From assembly GCA_021029095.1 (NCBI GenBank), contig JAJOHG010000086.1, positions 1 through 64,000 on the forward strand: a stretch of DNA of 64,000 nucleotides, read 5' to 3'. Position numbers and translations under genes: made by a program. Below are positions 50,212 through 61,142 of this stretch, piece by piece (positions within the stretch are counted from its first letter, which is position 1; each line of letters begins with the position of its first letter). Origin of the DNA: Phellopilus nigrolimitatus (lineage: Eukaryota; Basidiomycota; Agaricomycetes; Hymenochaetales; Hymenochaetaceae). The notes under the pieces are model-generated. The model was given only the letters and a program-made list of their open reading frames with translations. It was not told the origin of the DNA and ran no database searches.

Positions 50212-52823
50212 ATGACCACATTCGAATCTGTCTCGACTGATCACTCTACAGCCCAGTCCGAGTCGGCTTACTTTTCATCCACCGCCAACGTAGATTCCCA
50301 GCTTGAAGCGAACCCATTCATAACGCACGATCTCGCAGGAAAACTCGAAGTTAGTTTCGACAAATTCTTTGCAGCTTTCTCAGGTCAACCTTCAGAGCAG
50401 TCCCTTACTCCGGATACAGAGGTGTCTAAAATCGCCCAGAATGCCGAAATTGGCCGGTTGCGTGATCTGTATTGCACTTGCGCGTACGGGCACGAAGGGA
50501 CAAACACAGAGAAGCTGCGTTATGGCCCTTTTGTGGACCTTGCGAACGCAATACTGAAGGCGTTGAACAATGGCGAGGATCCACCTATAGTTTTTGTGAG
50601 GAACGATCCTCATCATCTCATGGGCGAGGCAGGCATTCAACGCGTGCCCGACGTGGTCGTGGTCAACAGTAAATTGGAGTCGGTTAAAGACGGAAAATGG
50701 AGAGAGTATTCAAACCAGAACTCAAAGACCTCATACAACACTCGGTGGACTTGGAATCAGATCCACTTCACGCTCGAGTTCAAATTATCCGTTCCTGTCA
50801 TCGAACTGACGGGTGCTGATGTACAGTCCAACCCGCCTGAGACCTCGCAACAGCAGCCTCCTATACTTTCCATCCATTCTTTTTCAAATGATGATTATGT
50901 TGCTTTAGACTCAACATTATCCCTTTCGGCCCCCGCAGAAAAGCGGTTTGTAGCACCTCACACCTCCCAGCCTGCTGGTTCTACGTCCGCCGGAGGACCT
51001 TCTAGCTTCGTCCGATCCCAAAGGAATGACAAAATTAGCATCGAAGTTTGTGCACATCAGTCCAATCAGCCACCAAAGGACAAGGGAACAAATTCACAAG
51101 ACTGTACTACGTATTCTTCTGCTTCGGGAGTTAAGTCTACTTCGTTGTCCGCAGGCAACAAGCGGGCGTTATCGTCTGAAATGGGCTTTGAAGAGCAAAA
51201 ACCAAAGAAGCTACGCGGCGAAACGGCTCTGGACTTTGAGCCCGTTGACATTGAACTATGCGGCCCTGGCATTCGTATCATGGGATATCCATTGCCTGCG
51301 TCAGAGCATGCGTCAATCAAAAGCGAGCGCTCAGAATGCATTCCCGATGACGTGCCTGACGATCTCTTGCGACAGACCACTCTGTATGCTATCGACCAAC
51401 TTGCGTATTGTCCCAGCCTGCGTCACGTTTTCAACATGCAGGTGGTAGATGGACGCCTATGGATAGCCTATTACGACCGCTCTGGTGTCATCCTAACGGA
51501 GAAGTGCATTAGCTTTGTCGATGACTTGGACAGTTTCGTGCTTTTGTTGAAAGCTATGCTTAATATGAAGAAAGGTGATCGCGGTTTACTAGAACAGGTG
51601 CAACTCTCAAGAGGTATAGTACCTTCCCCCGAGGGTACTCCTGCAGACTCTTCTGCGAATCTGGAGTTGATTTGGAGCCTGGCTGTACCTGGACACACGA
51701 TCGTACTTCGCAAATCTTTGGCTAGAGTCAGGTACTACGGATTATTAGGCAAGGCATCCGCAGTTGATTCATGTTTCATGATATGTAAGGAAGATTGCGT
51801 GGAGAAGGAACGTTGCGGCGGCAAGAAGAACAAACTTTACGCGATCAAAAGGAGCTGGCCTGCAAAGGCCTGGGAGTCCGAAGTGGACATTATAGAGAAA
51901 GGACGAAAGGCGCTGGAGGTACTCGACGCGGATGCAGGTTTTAGGGAAACGCATGCCATCAAGGGTAATCTTGTGGATCGTCTTCCAACAGTTCATTTCT
52001 CGGCAGATCTTGACGATCTGGAGGGCAGAGGTTTCAGGGCAAAACTCGGTGTTTTCCTGGGAGACCTCGAAAACCGTGTATGGCGTGTAATCGTGTTTGA
52101 CATACTTGTCCCGATACATGATCTGGAAGATGTGGGTGAGTTTAAGCAATGCATTCAAGATATTTTTCAAGGTACGTCGTTTGCGACTCTTATTCATCAT
52201 GTATACTCACTGTCGCTACAGCGCTTCACTTTCTATCGACCATTGCGAAGATTATGCACTGCGATGTCAGCTCCGGCAATTGTATGTTTCGCCGTCTAGC
52301 TGACGGAAGTGTGGTTGGCGTACTGAATGATTGGGACCTGTCAAAATCGAGAGATTCGACGGGTCAATCCTCAAAAGGCCCGACAGGGACGCGACCGTTC
52401 ATGGCTATAGACCTGCTTGTTCCCAACCCGCCGGCTCATCTCGAGCGGCACGACTGGGAGTCCTTGATATATGTCATAATATGGATCGCTTGTCGATTCG
52501 AAAGCGGAGGTCACGAAACGAATCGGGAGGCTCTAAAGGGTTGGCTTGATCCGAGTCTCGAGGAGGTGAAAAAGGACAAACTTGTATTTCTATTTTTTCG
52601 TGGACTGCCTGATATCACCAACCATTACCAGTCACTTCGTAGTTGGATTCTTCAGCTGTTGGCGGTCTTTCGGACAGCGCATTACGCTGCACGCTACGGC
52701 CGTCACGAAAGACCTATGCCGGAAATGCTCGAGGTCGACAAGCATTCCGCAGAGCCCTTCGACGAGGAGACGTTGGGCGGACGTGTGACGTATGAAGCGT
52801 TGTGGGCGATTCTTAGCAAGTGA
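50212..52823 (+). CDS. FunK1-family protein kinase, copy B
   Basis: Exons 50212-52171 and 52222-52823 (50-bp GT-AG intron) give 853 residues. It is closely similar to copies A and D: HDLAGKLEVSFDKFFAAFSG, RLRDLYCTC, RYGPFVDLANAIL, RVPDVVVVNSKLESV, then a Ser/Pro linker, YAIKRSWPAK with Lys ~546, and LNDWDLS. The catalytic loop reads HCDVSSGNCMF (H666-C667-D668), so the HRD Arg is Cys while the catalytic Asp and Asn remain. Kinases without this Arg can be active but lack the usual activation-loop coupling, so activity is plausible but untested. The start at 50212 (MTTFESVSTDHS) was chosen because copy C begins the same way; a longer in-frame extension to 49990 runs through GH47 remnant sequence. 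Confidence 0.87.
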
Positions 52824-53239
52824 TCATGATGGTCCATGCACGTACTCGTTTGTCGCAGAGGACATCATAACAGACAGACGGAAGGTCACAAAGACATCTA
52901 GGGCCTATAACGATGTCTGTGCCATGTAGTGTTTTCACCGACCTTCTTTATCTATAAGATCATGTTCATTTACACTTTGTCGTTTGCCATATCTTTTGCA
53001 TGGGTGCTTTTATGCCGACAAAATCTCTCGCGTGTCTGGATTGTCAACTTGAATTCACACCGTAGAAGTACAGAATTTACTTCTACTGCTAGCATTGACA
53101 AACAGTGATAAAGAAAAGTATTTAGACCGTGCACGATATATCCTTTCCCTCATCGCGAAGCCAAGTCCGTCAAATACATAACTTACACGAAAACAGTCCG
53201 TATCGGGCGTCTTTCATTTTCTTTCATGGCCGAGCGTCC
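52824..53239. other. 3' flank of FunK1 B, shared with copy D
   Basis: Collinear with 61143-61520 downstream of FunK1 D: shared GCCGACAAAATCTCTCGCGT near 53014 and GTAGAAGTACAGAATTTACT near 53062, with only point differences and small indels. It should hold the 3' UTR. No other feature. Confidence 0.6.
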
Positions 53240-53823
53240 ATTATTTACAACCACGCAGCAATATTGTGGATGAGCGGGACGATCTGCTTCGGCAGAAACT
53301 GGTTCGAGCTGACGGCGGGGAAAGTGGGGTAGTCGTCAGGTTGAAATAAGTCGATGTCGGGAGCGTCAGTGGCTCGGTTCCGAAGGACGTGAACAGAGGA
53401 CTGAAAGGCAACGGAGCGGCAAAAGACAAGAAAAGAGCGAAAGAGCTTACAGTTGTCGAGGCTATATGATTTAGTTGTCAAACGTGAGGAATCGAGGAAC
53501 TTTGGTTCGAGGTGAATAAAAACACTTAGCCAGGGGAGAAAAACGAAGCATGGTCAGATACTCCATCGGCTCCGCAAAGAAGAAGCTCTGTGTCGTCTAC
53601 GAGCGATGTAGTCTTGTTCGTCACGTCGTTGATGCCCGCGAATGCGTTGTTCACCTTCAGGTGCTCAGACTTTTTAAGGAGCGCGCGCGCGAGTCTGTAC
53701 CTCTCGTCGCCCGTGACACGCCATGCATGGAAGTTGCTCTCCATCCCGGGCGGCAGGATGTAGTCCGCGCCGTCGTTGAGTATGTAGAACTCGTGTTCGC
53801 TGTAGAGCTCTAGGTTGAAGGCG
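53240..53823 (-). pseudogene. GH47 mannosidase remnant, 3' exons
   Basis: On the minus strand it encodes ESNFHAWRVTGDERYRLARA, KVNNAFAGINDVTNKTTSLV and DDTELLLCGAD, then a C-terminal piece FLPKQIVPLIHNIAAWL. These match the GH47 gene at about 61593-62265. The conserved VFNTEAHPF block is disrupted and the frame is broken between the pieces. Its right end joins straight onto the FunK1 C control region at 53824, marking a recombination breakpoint inside GH47. Confidence 0.85.
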
Positions 53824-53950
53824 GATGAGGTGTCGGAGTTTGCATGGACATTTGTCAGCTCACGCGCGGCCAGCCACCGACAGTCTAAAAAGAAGTTTGG
53901 TTTCTTCTGTCTCGCTTACTCTCATCAACACCTCTTTCCATCTTTTCATC

Positions 53951-55258
53951 ATGACCACATTCAAATTTGTCTCGACTGATCACTTTGCAGCCCGGTCCGA
54001 TCCGGCTTGCTTTTCATCCACCGCCAACGTATATTCCCAGCTTGAAGCGAATCCATTTATAAAGCACGATCTCGCAGGAAAACTCACAATCAGTTTCGAC
54101 AAGTTCGTTGCAGCTTTCTCAGGGCAACCTTCAGAGCACTCCCTTATTCCGGATCCAGAGGTGTCTAGAATCGCTCAGGGCGCCGAAATTGTCCAGTTGA
54201 GCGATCTGTATTGCATTTGTGCGTATAGGTGCAGAGGGACTACTAGTGACGCAGAGAGGTTGCGTTATGGCCCTTTTGTGGACCTTGCAAACGCGATACT
54301 GAAATTACTGAGCAAAGGCGAGGAACCGCCTATATGTTTCACTGGGAACGATCCGCATAATCTCATGGGCGTGGGTGGTAAGCAACACGCACTTGACGTG
54401 GTTGTGCTCAACAGCCTGTTTGAGTCGGTTAAAGACGGGAAATGGAAAGAGTACTCAAATCAGAACTCAAGGGCCTCGTACGACACTCGGTGGACTTGGA
54501 TTCAGGTTCTCTTCACTCTCAAATTCAAGCTATCTAGGTTTGTCATCGAATTGACGAGTGTTGGCATACAGTACAAACTGCCTGGGACCTCGCAACTGCA
54601 ACTTCCCCCACTTCCCACACATTCCTCTTCAAACGATGATGATGTCGCTTTGGGTGCAACATCATCCCCTTCTACCCCCGCAGAAAATTGGCTTGCAGCA
54701 TACCCCGACGTAAGTTTCAATAACTGTGTGTCTCGCCATCTAGCAGAGGGAAGCGTGGCTGGCGTACTGAATGGTTGGGACCTATCAAAATCCGGAGATT
54801 CGACGCGTCAATCTTCAAAAGACCGGACAGGGACGCGACCATTCATGGCTATGGACCTACTTATCCCTAATCCACTGGCTCATCTCGAGCGGCACGACTG
54901 GGAGTCCATGATGTATGTCATAATCTGGATCGCTTGCCGGTTCGAACGTGGAGGTCACGAGACCAATCGGGAAGCACTGAAGGGTTGGCTCAGATCAGAT
55001 CTGGAGGCAGTGAGGACTGAAAAGATCTCTCTCTTCTATGGTCTGCCTGTCATAACCGGTCATTATGCGCCTCTTCGTAGCTGGATTTCCCAGCTGTTAT
55101 CAATCTTCCGTAGAGGTAGTATTGCACGAGTAGAGCACGACATGGTCCCCTCGCTGGATCTAACTAATGTCGATATGTGTTCCTCCGAGCCGTTCGACGA
55201 TGAGATATTAGGCGGACATGTGACGTATGAAGCGTTATGGGCGGTTCTCAGCAAATGA
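53951..55258 (+). CDS. FunK1-family truncated pseudokinase, copy C
   Basis: One open frame of 435 residues without an intron. The N-terminal 240 residues match B and D (HDLAGKLTISFDKFVAAFSG, RLRYGPFVDLANAIL). Then, after the Ser/Pro linker, the sequence jumps at about residue 255 (54715) directly to the region after the catalytic loop (NNCVSRHLAEGSVAGVLNGW). About 420 residues are missing, including the ATP-binding Lys, the whole N-lobe, the intron and the catalytic His-Asp. The metal-binding Asp of LNDWDLS is Gly (LNGWDLS). The C-lobe (DWESMMYVIIWIACR, GGHVTYEALWAVLSK) is intact and in frame to the stop. It cannot phosphorylate. It could still bind partners, or it may be an open-frame pseudogene. 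Confidence 0.8.
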   Translation: MTTFKFVSTDHFAARSDPACFSSTANVYSQLEANPFIKHDLAGKLTISFDKFVAAFSGQPSEHSLIPDPEVSRIAQGAEIVQLSDLYCICAYRCRGTTSDAERLRYGPFVDLANAILKLLSKGEEPPICFTGNDPHNLMGVGGKQHALDVVVLNSLFESVKDGKWKEYSNQNSRASYDTRWTWIQVLFTLKFKLSRFVIELTSVGIQYKLPGTSQLQLPPLPTHSSSNDDDVALGATSSPSTPAENWLAAYPDVSFNNCVSRHLAEGSVAGVLNGWDLSKSGDSTRQSSKDRTGTRPFMAMDLLIPNPLAHLERHDWESMMYVIIWIACRFERGGHETNREALKGWLRSDLEAVRTEKISLFYGLPVITGHYAPLRSWISQLLSIFRRGSIARVEHDMVPSLDLTNVDMCSSEPFDDEILGGHVTYEALWAVLSK

Positions 55259-55899
55259 TGGTTTACCTGTTTGTCATGGAGGTATCACAACGGATAGACG
55301 GAAAGTCACAAAGACGTCCGGGACCTGTAACGATGTGTATGTCATGTAATGTTCTCGCAAGCCTTTTATCTTGTGTCGCTATCGACTAGTTTAATTAGCT
55401 GGTTTATTATCTCCAACATGAGCGCGTTCGTGTCGACAAAGTTTTTCAAGTGACTGGATTGTCATCTTGGATATACAGAACCTGCTTCTATTGCTTGAGT
55501 CAATTGAGAGTCTAAAGAATTCAATATTCAAGACGTACGCGACACCCTTCTCTCATGAAGCCGAGCTCGTCAAATATATAGTTTACACTCAAGCAGCCCG
55601 TATCTGGCGTCTTTCCCTTCACTTCATGGCTCAGCGAGCATTGTCTACAATTCGCAGCAATATTGTGGGTGAGCAGGACGATCTGCTTCGTCAGGAATGG
55701 GTTTGGTTTGATGGCGGGGAAGTGGGATTGGAGGTCGTCAGGTTGAAGGACGTCGAAGTCGGGAGTGGATTGCTTCCGAAAGAGGGGGACAGGGCCCGAA
55801 AGGAACGTGTGCGCTTCCGCGCTTCGGTGTTATATACGACTGTAATACAATTTCCACGTGAGCAGCGAAGCAAACGAAAGATAAAGAAAGAACGAGCTT
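55259..55899 (-). pseudogene. FunK1 C 3' flank and third GH47 remnant
   Basis: The first 300 bp are the usual FunK1 3' flank. From about 55560 the minus strand carries a decayed GH47 C-terminus (VVYNTEARKRTRSF, SPSFGSNPLPTSTSFNLTTS) matching 61600-61820; the HPF of NTEAHPF is lost and a stop follows early. It ends near 55900, where the inverted duplication begins. Confidence 0.75.
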
Positions 55900-55905
55900 C
55901 ACCTT

Positions 55906-56498
55906 ACTCCGCATAATCTGCGAGGGCTATGTCGCTCGCCTAAAGTGGATCTCTTCTCGAAAGCCGACCGTGCGCGGATGCGTAGAATATGACTGTGTTC
56001 GCGCTGTACAGCAAGTGGCCGGTGTATATCCTGGGCGCTCCTCAGGCACCCACTTTCTCAATAACAACTACGATAAGTCCGTAGTTGATTGCCGTCATCG
56101 GTGGCTGGTCGCATTAACATGGCAGCGCCAGGAAGGTTCGATTGAAGCGGTCACTATAAAATGCACATCTAACTCACTGGAAGATTGCGAGGTTGATTTG
56201 ATATCCGGACGTTGTGTTGCTTAGCCTCCACTCTTGAGTCCAGGTCTTGTGATCAAGGTTTAGCTTTGCATCACGGCATAATATTAAATAACAGGCGCGT
56301 CGTTGACGCGTTGCAATCACGTGCTCTACTTATTCGATGTGCGCAACCTGGTCTTTCGCGCTTTGTACAACTTGTAATGACCGAACCGATCTTGCAGTTA
56401 TTGGAATGTGTTAAAATGGCACTGAAGCCAAATTCGTATGGGTATAAAGACGAAGCACGCAGATTCGTACGTACTCTCCAACAAGTCCTATCAAATAC
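55906..56498. other. Non-coding tail of duplication arm 2
   Basis: Counterpart of 20412-21005 on the other strand. Frames are not conserved between the arms, so it is read as non-coding. Confidence 0.5.
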
Positions 56499-57913
56499 TT
56501 AGTATGCGAAGCGGTCAGCTGACGCTGCTTTGCTATCCGCGTTTTTTCTGAGAAAAACTTGACCTTCAGCATCTTCACGTTCTATCTCTTCTCGCCATTC
56601 AGTTTCAGAAACTTGCTCGACATCGTCTGAGCCGTCTGCAAATTCGGTCCCTTGGATAAGAGCATCTGTGATGAAGTTTTACTATACGACGAGGGTAAAA
56701 TTACATACCTTGCTCGGCATTGACGAGAACCACCCAAAGTAGATTATCTGTGGTTTTCCACTCCTTCCTATCCGCAATCTCGAATTTTGTGTAAAGCTTG
56801 CGAGATGATTTCTCAGTCCTCCTCAGCGCGCAACGTTCGTATTTGTTCCGCCTGCGATCTCCCCACCGGTCCGAAGCTTGCTCTAGAATGGTTTGCGAAG
56901 AGCCCGGGCTACGAGTTGGCGGTGACGGTAATCTGGTCGATTTTCCCTCCTGAATGGCGAGCAGACGGCGGTTTCGATCAGCGCTTGCCGCGGCCCGGTT
57001 GACTTTCCAACTGTCCAAGCGCATGCCCAGACCGGAGGCCTTCTGCATAAGGCCTTCCAGAGGAGCAGGAGGAGGTACATCGAAGGACAACGGGAGAACA
57101 TAGCCTTGTAGCACCGAAAGACGACGGGAAGTCATATCTCCGGGCGCGTTCGGGTCGATGGCTATGGCTGGAACAGGCGGCGCCAACCTGTTGTATACTT
57201 TCCGGATGACTGGCAGGTGCAGGGCGACCGTCTCTGCGACCCCACCGGCCGTCTTCGCGTGCTGCATAAATTTGCTCGACGTGGAGGCCATCGCGGGCGG
57301 TGGTGCGTCGAGGCCGACGAGCTGGCGTACGGCTGCAGTCTTGCAGATACGTGCGCGCAGACCACGGGGGGGGGGGGGGGGGGGGGCGAAGTATTCGATA
57401 TTGGCCCGCCGCATGTAGCGATCGGTAAGCGTCTTCGATAATACTCTGATTCCGACCTGTGCGCCGAACTGCATACCCGCACCGGCAAGGGCGGCCCAGT
57501 AGTGGGATCTAAGTAAATAGGATGTAAGTGGTCGTATTAAGTCAAACTTTGACTGTCAGATGATCACGCACACAAAGCCAATCATCAATCCCGCCGCGTC
57601 GACAATACGGAGTGGTGGACTCGCTGTCATTGCGATGTTTAAACCGTCGCTACGAGAAGAAATGACTGTCAGGACAAATCGAAATACAGTTGTCTGTACA
57701 GAAAACAACAATTTAAAAAATGAGCGGCACTTACATGAAGCGTAGCCAATCGTCCATCTCAACTCCCGACGTATGCAGCTCTCGACTATACGCTCTTACA
57801 AACGTAGCGGTTCCAGAGCTCATCTGTGGAAGGCAGAGAGGCAAGCGAAGAGGCTCATGCGCAGCAACAGCTGAGTAAACTGGAGGGGACATCGTCGGAG
57901 GTGGATAAGACAT
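56499..57913 (-). CDS. Conserved fungal hypothetical protein, copy 2
   Basis: Four exons (57913-57735, 57649-57572, 57508-56709, 56665-56499) join in frame to 407 residues with the same intron positions and phases as copy 1 (18922-20411). Near-identical blocks include FVRAYSRELHTSGVEMDDWL, KVLSKTLTDRYMRRANIEYF and DGSDDVEQVSETEWREEIER. It differs in three visible ways. A 27-residue N-terminal stretch is deleted (AVAA joins directly to HEPLRLPL). A C(21) run turns FAPRGL into FAP(n)RGL with about six extra Pro. The C-terminus has one extra residue (FAY). Splice sites and frame are intact, so it is probably functional or only recently duplicated. Confidence 0.8.
57366..57386. repeat. Poly-G(21) homopolymer inside coding exon
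   Basis: Uninterrupted G x21 (C x21 on the coding strand) in exon 3 of hypothetical gene copy 2; copy 1 has only CCCCG here. The present length keeps the frame, but a one-base slip would truncate the protein. Confidence 0.9.
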
Positions 57914-58578
57914 TTTGAATGCTAGCTCTCTTGTGGTCAAGAGACGACCGATATTTTGTTGGACTCTTCATTCCGATCTTCCTATATATATAGGTAGTAG
58001 GCACTCGATAAGCTGTGTCAGTCATTCTTGCGATCATATAGGTGAGGCAAGCAAGGCGCTGTATTCGACGCCGCCGCGCACAGTATCAGCGATCGCAGTT
58101 ATAAGACTAAAATAGTACTTGCGGTGTACAGAGTTTCGCGCGGTCCGCGAGATGTTCAAGCATGTCTCAGATTTGCCTCTCGGATAAAACGTAAACAATA
58201 CGGGCCTGTTCGGCTCCAGGAGTTGCGCAGTCAGCAGTAGTTGTTTCCACATTTACCAATTTCGGCAATTTTGCGACTCATAAAACAAACTTGAGAGCTC
58301 AATTTCCCTCCATTTTGCACGATAGAAGTTGGTAAATTCTCGGGTGATATAGGGCTGGGATGTCTCTGTTGTCTTTTTTTCTCCTCAAAGTAGTAGAATA
58401 GTGGTTTACATGGCTGTCTTGAAAGCAAGATTAAATAAAATGGCAAGTGCCGATCATTTGTCAGATTACGAAGTGTGCACACTTTTGGCAGGCGTTGCCT
58501 TCCCCTACCAATCTGAGGGCAAATATCATTCAGAGGCTGCGCTTCGTGTAGGACTTACTCTCTTTTCATCTTTTCATC
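57914..58578. promoter_or_regulatory. Divergent upstream region: hypothetical copy 2 / FunK1 D
   Basis: The left 300 bp mirror the copy 1 promoter, including a CTATATATATAGG TATA-like palindrome near 57981-57993. The right part (58250-58578) is unique AT-rich DNA before FunK1 D. It lacks the GTGTCGGAGTTTGCA block found upstream of A, B and C. Confidence 0.55.
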
Positions 58579-61142
58579 ATGGCCACAAATGGATCTGTCT
58601 TGACTGATTACTCTACATCCCGGTCGGAGTCGGCTTGCTTTTCATCCACCACCAACGAAGATTCCCAGCTCGAAGCGAATCCATTTATAACGCACGATCT
58701 CGCAGGAAAACTCGAAGTCAGTTTCGACAAATTCCTTGCAGCTTTCTCAGGTCAACCTTCAGAGCAGTCTCTTGTTCCGGATCCAGAGGTGTCTAGAATT
58801 GCGCAGAACCCAGATATCAGGCGGCTGCGCGATGCGTACTGCAATAGCGCATACAGGTATAAAGGGACTAACGCAGAGAAGCTGCGTTATGGTCCTTTTG
58901 TAGACCTCGCAAACGCGATACTAAAGTTACTGAACAAAGGCGAGGAACCACCTATAGTTTTCGCTAGGAACGATCCGCATAATATTATGGGCGTGGATGG
59001 CATTCAACGAGCACCCGATGTGGTCGTGGTCAACAGTCAGTTAATGACGGTTAAAGACAGAAAATGGAAAGAGTACTCAAATCCGAACTCAAAACCCTCG
59101 TACAACACTCGGTGGACTTGGAGTCATATTTTATTCACACTCGAGTTCAAACTATCTAGTCTTGTCGTCGAACTGGCGAGTACTGAGACACAAGACAAAC
59201 TACCCGGGACCTCGCAGTCCCCCACATTCCCCACCCACTCTTCCTCAAACAATGATTATGTCGCTTTGGACTCAACATCATCCCTTTCGGCCTCCGCAGA
59301 AAAGCCACTTTCAGCTCATTACGTCTGCTACTCGGAGCCTGCTGGTTCTACTTGTGCCGAAGGACCTTCCCGAAAGAATGGCAAAACTGGCATAGGAGTT
59401 TCGACTCATCGGTCCGATAAACCGCCAAATGGCGCGGAAACAGCTTCGCGAAACTTTGCTTCGCCCTCTTCTGCTCCGGGATTTGAGTCTACTTCGTTGT
59501 CTGCAGACAACAAGCGAGAATTGTCGCTTGAAATGGGCTTTGAAGAGCAGAAACCGAAGAAGCTACGCGGAGAAACGGTCTTGAGCTTTAGGCCCGTTGA
59601 CATTGGATTTCTCGGTCCTGGCCTTCGTGTCGTGCGACCTCCATCGCCTGCGTCAGAGCATGCGTCAATCACAAGCGAGCCCTCAGAATGCACCCCTGAT
59701 GACGTGCCTGACGATCTCCTGAGACAAGCCACTCTGTATGCTATCGACCAACTTGCGTACTGTTCCAATCTGCGTCACGTTTTCAACATGCAGGTGGTAG
59801 ATGGACGGCTATGGATGACCTATTATGACCGCTCCGGTGTCATCCTGACTGAGAAGTACATCAACTTTGTCGATGACTTGGACAGTTTCGTGCTTTTGCT
59901 GAAAGCTATGCTTAAGATGGGGAAAGGCGACTGCGGTGACTTAGAACAGATGCAGCTTTTGAAATCGAATGTAGCCATTCCCGCAGGCCCGGTGTGGATC
60001 TGGAGCCTGTCTGTGCCCAGGCATACTCTTATGCTTCGCAATTCTTTGGTCAGGGTCAGGTCCTACGGATTAATAGGCAGGGCATCCGCGGTCGATGAAT
60101 GCTCCGTGATATGCGAGGAAGACTGTATGGAGGAGGAATGTTATGGTGGCATTAAGGGCAAAGTTTACGCTGTTAAGAGGAGCTGGCCTGCAAAGTCTCG
60201 GGAGTCCGAAGTGGACATAATAGAGAAAGGACGAAAGGCGCTCGAAGGACTCGACGCGGACGCAGGTTTTAGAGAAACGCATGCCATCAAGGGTAATCTT
60301 GTGGACCGTCTTCCAACAGTCCATCTCTCGGCGGATCTCGACGATCTGGAAGGCAGAGGTTTCAGGGCAAAACTCGGTGTTTTCCTCGGAGACCTCGAAA
60401 ACCGCGTTTGGCGTATAATTGTGTTTGACATACTTGTCCCAATACACGATCTGGAAGATATAAACGACTTCAAGCAATGCATTCGAGACATTTTTCAAGG
60501 TAGGTCGTTTGCGACTCTTATTCATTATGGATACTAACTGTCGCTACAGTGCTTCACTTTCTATCGACCATTGCGAAGATTATGCACTGCGATGTGAGCT
60601 CCGATAATTGTATGTTTCGCCGTCTAGCAGACGGAAGCGTGGTTGGCGTACTCAACGATTGGGACTTATCGAAATCGGGAGATTCGACGAGTCAATCCTC
60701 AAAGAACCGGACAGGGACGCGGCCATTTATGGCTATAGACCTACTTGTACCCAACCCGCCGGCTCATCTCGAGCGGCACGACTGGGAGTCCTTGATGTAT
60801 GTCATAATATGGATCGCCTGTCGATTCGAAAGCGGAGGTCACGAAACGAATCGGAAGGCTCTGGAGAGTTGGCTCGATCCAGACTTCGAGAAGGTGAAAA
60901 ATGGCAAAAGGGGCTTTTTACTCTTGGGCAAACTGCCTGATATCACCAGCCATTACCAGCCACTTCGTAGTTGGATTTTTCAGCTGTCGATAGTGTTTGG
61001 GACAGCGTATCTCGCCGCACGTGGCGTAACACCCATGCCGGACCTGCTCGAGGTCGACAAGCATTCCGCAAAAACCTTCGACGAGAAGACGTTGGGCGGA
61101 CATGTGACGTATGGAGCGTTGTGGGCGATTCTTAGCAAGTGA
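58579..61142 (+). CDS. FunK1-family protein kinase, copy D
   Basis: Exons 58579-60499 and 60550-61142 (50-bp GT-AG intron) give 837 residues. The N-terminal region (HDLAGKLEVSFDKFLAAFSG, LRYGPFVDLANAILKLL, RAPDVVVVNSQ) and the Ser/Pro linker are as in the other copies. Kinase part: VYAVKRSWPAKSRESEVDII, HCDVSSDNCMF (H653-C654-D655), LNDWDLSKSGDSTSQSSKNR, TGTRPFMAIDLLVPNPPAHL. As in B the HRD Arg is Cys, but Lys, catalytic Asp, Asn and metal Asp are kept. It lacks the TPADSSA stretch of A and B before the kinase domain. Its 3' half over the 47.4-47.7 kb equivalent is almost identical to copy A, including an identical stretch ending at the intron, which suggests gene conversion. Confidence 0.87.

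Larger units (their letters stand above)
55900..58215 (-). repeat. Inverted segmental duplication, arm 2
   Basis: Reverse-orientation partner of 18600-21005, containing hypothetical gene copy 2 with its promoter and 3' flank. It sits between the GH47 remnant of unit C and the promoter of FunK1 D. It therefore probably inserted into the kinase array rather than being part of the repeated unit. Confidence 0.85.

Noticed and set aside
55467..55916. 149-codon + strand frame
   Set aside because: It is antisense to the decayed GH47 C-terminus, which is recognisable on the minus strand.
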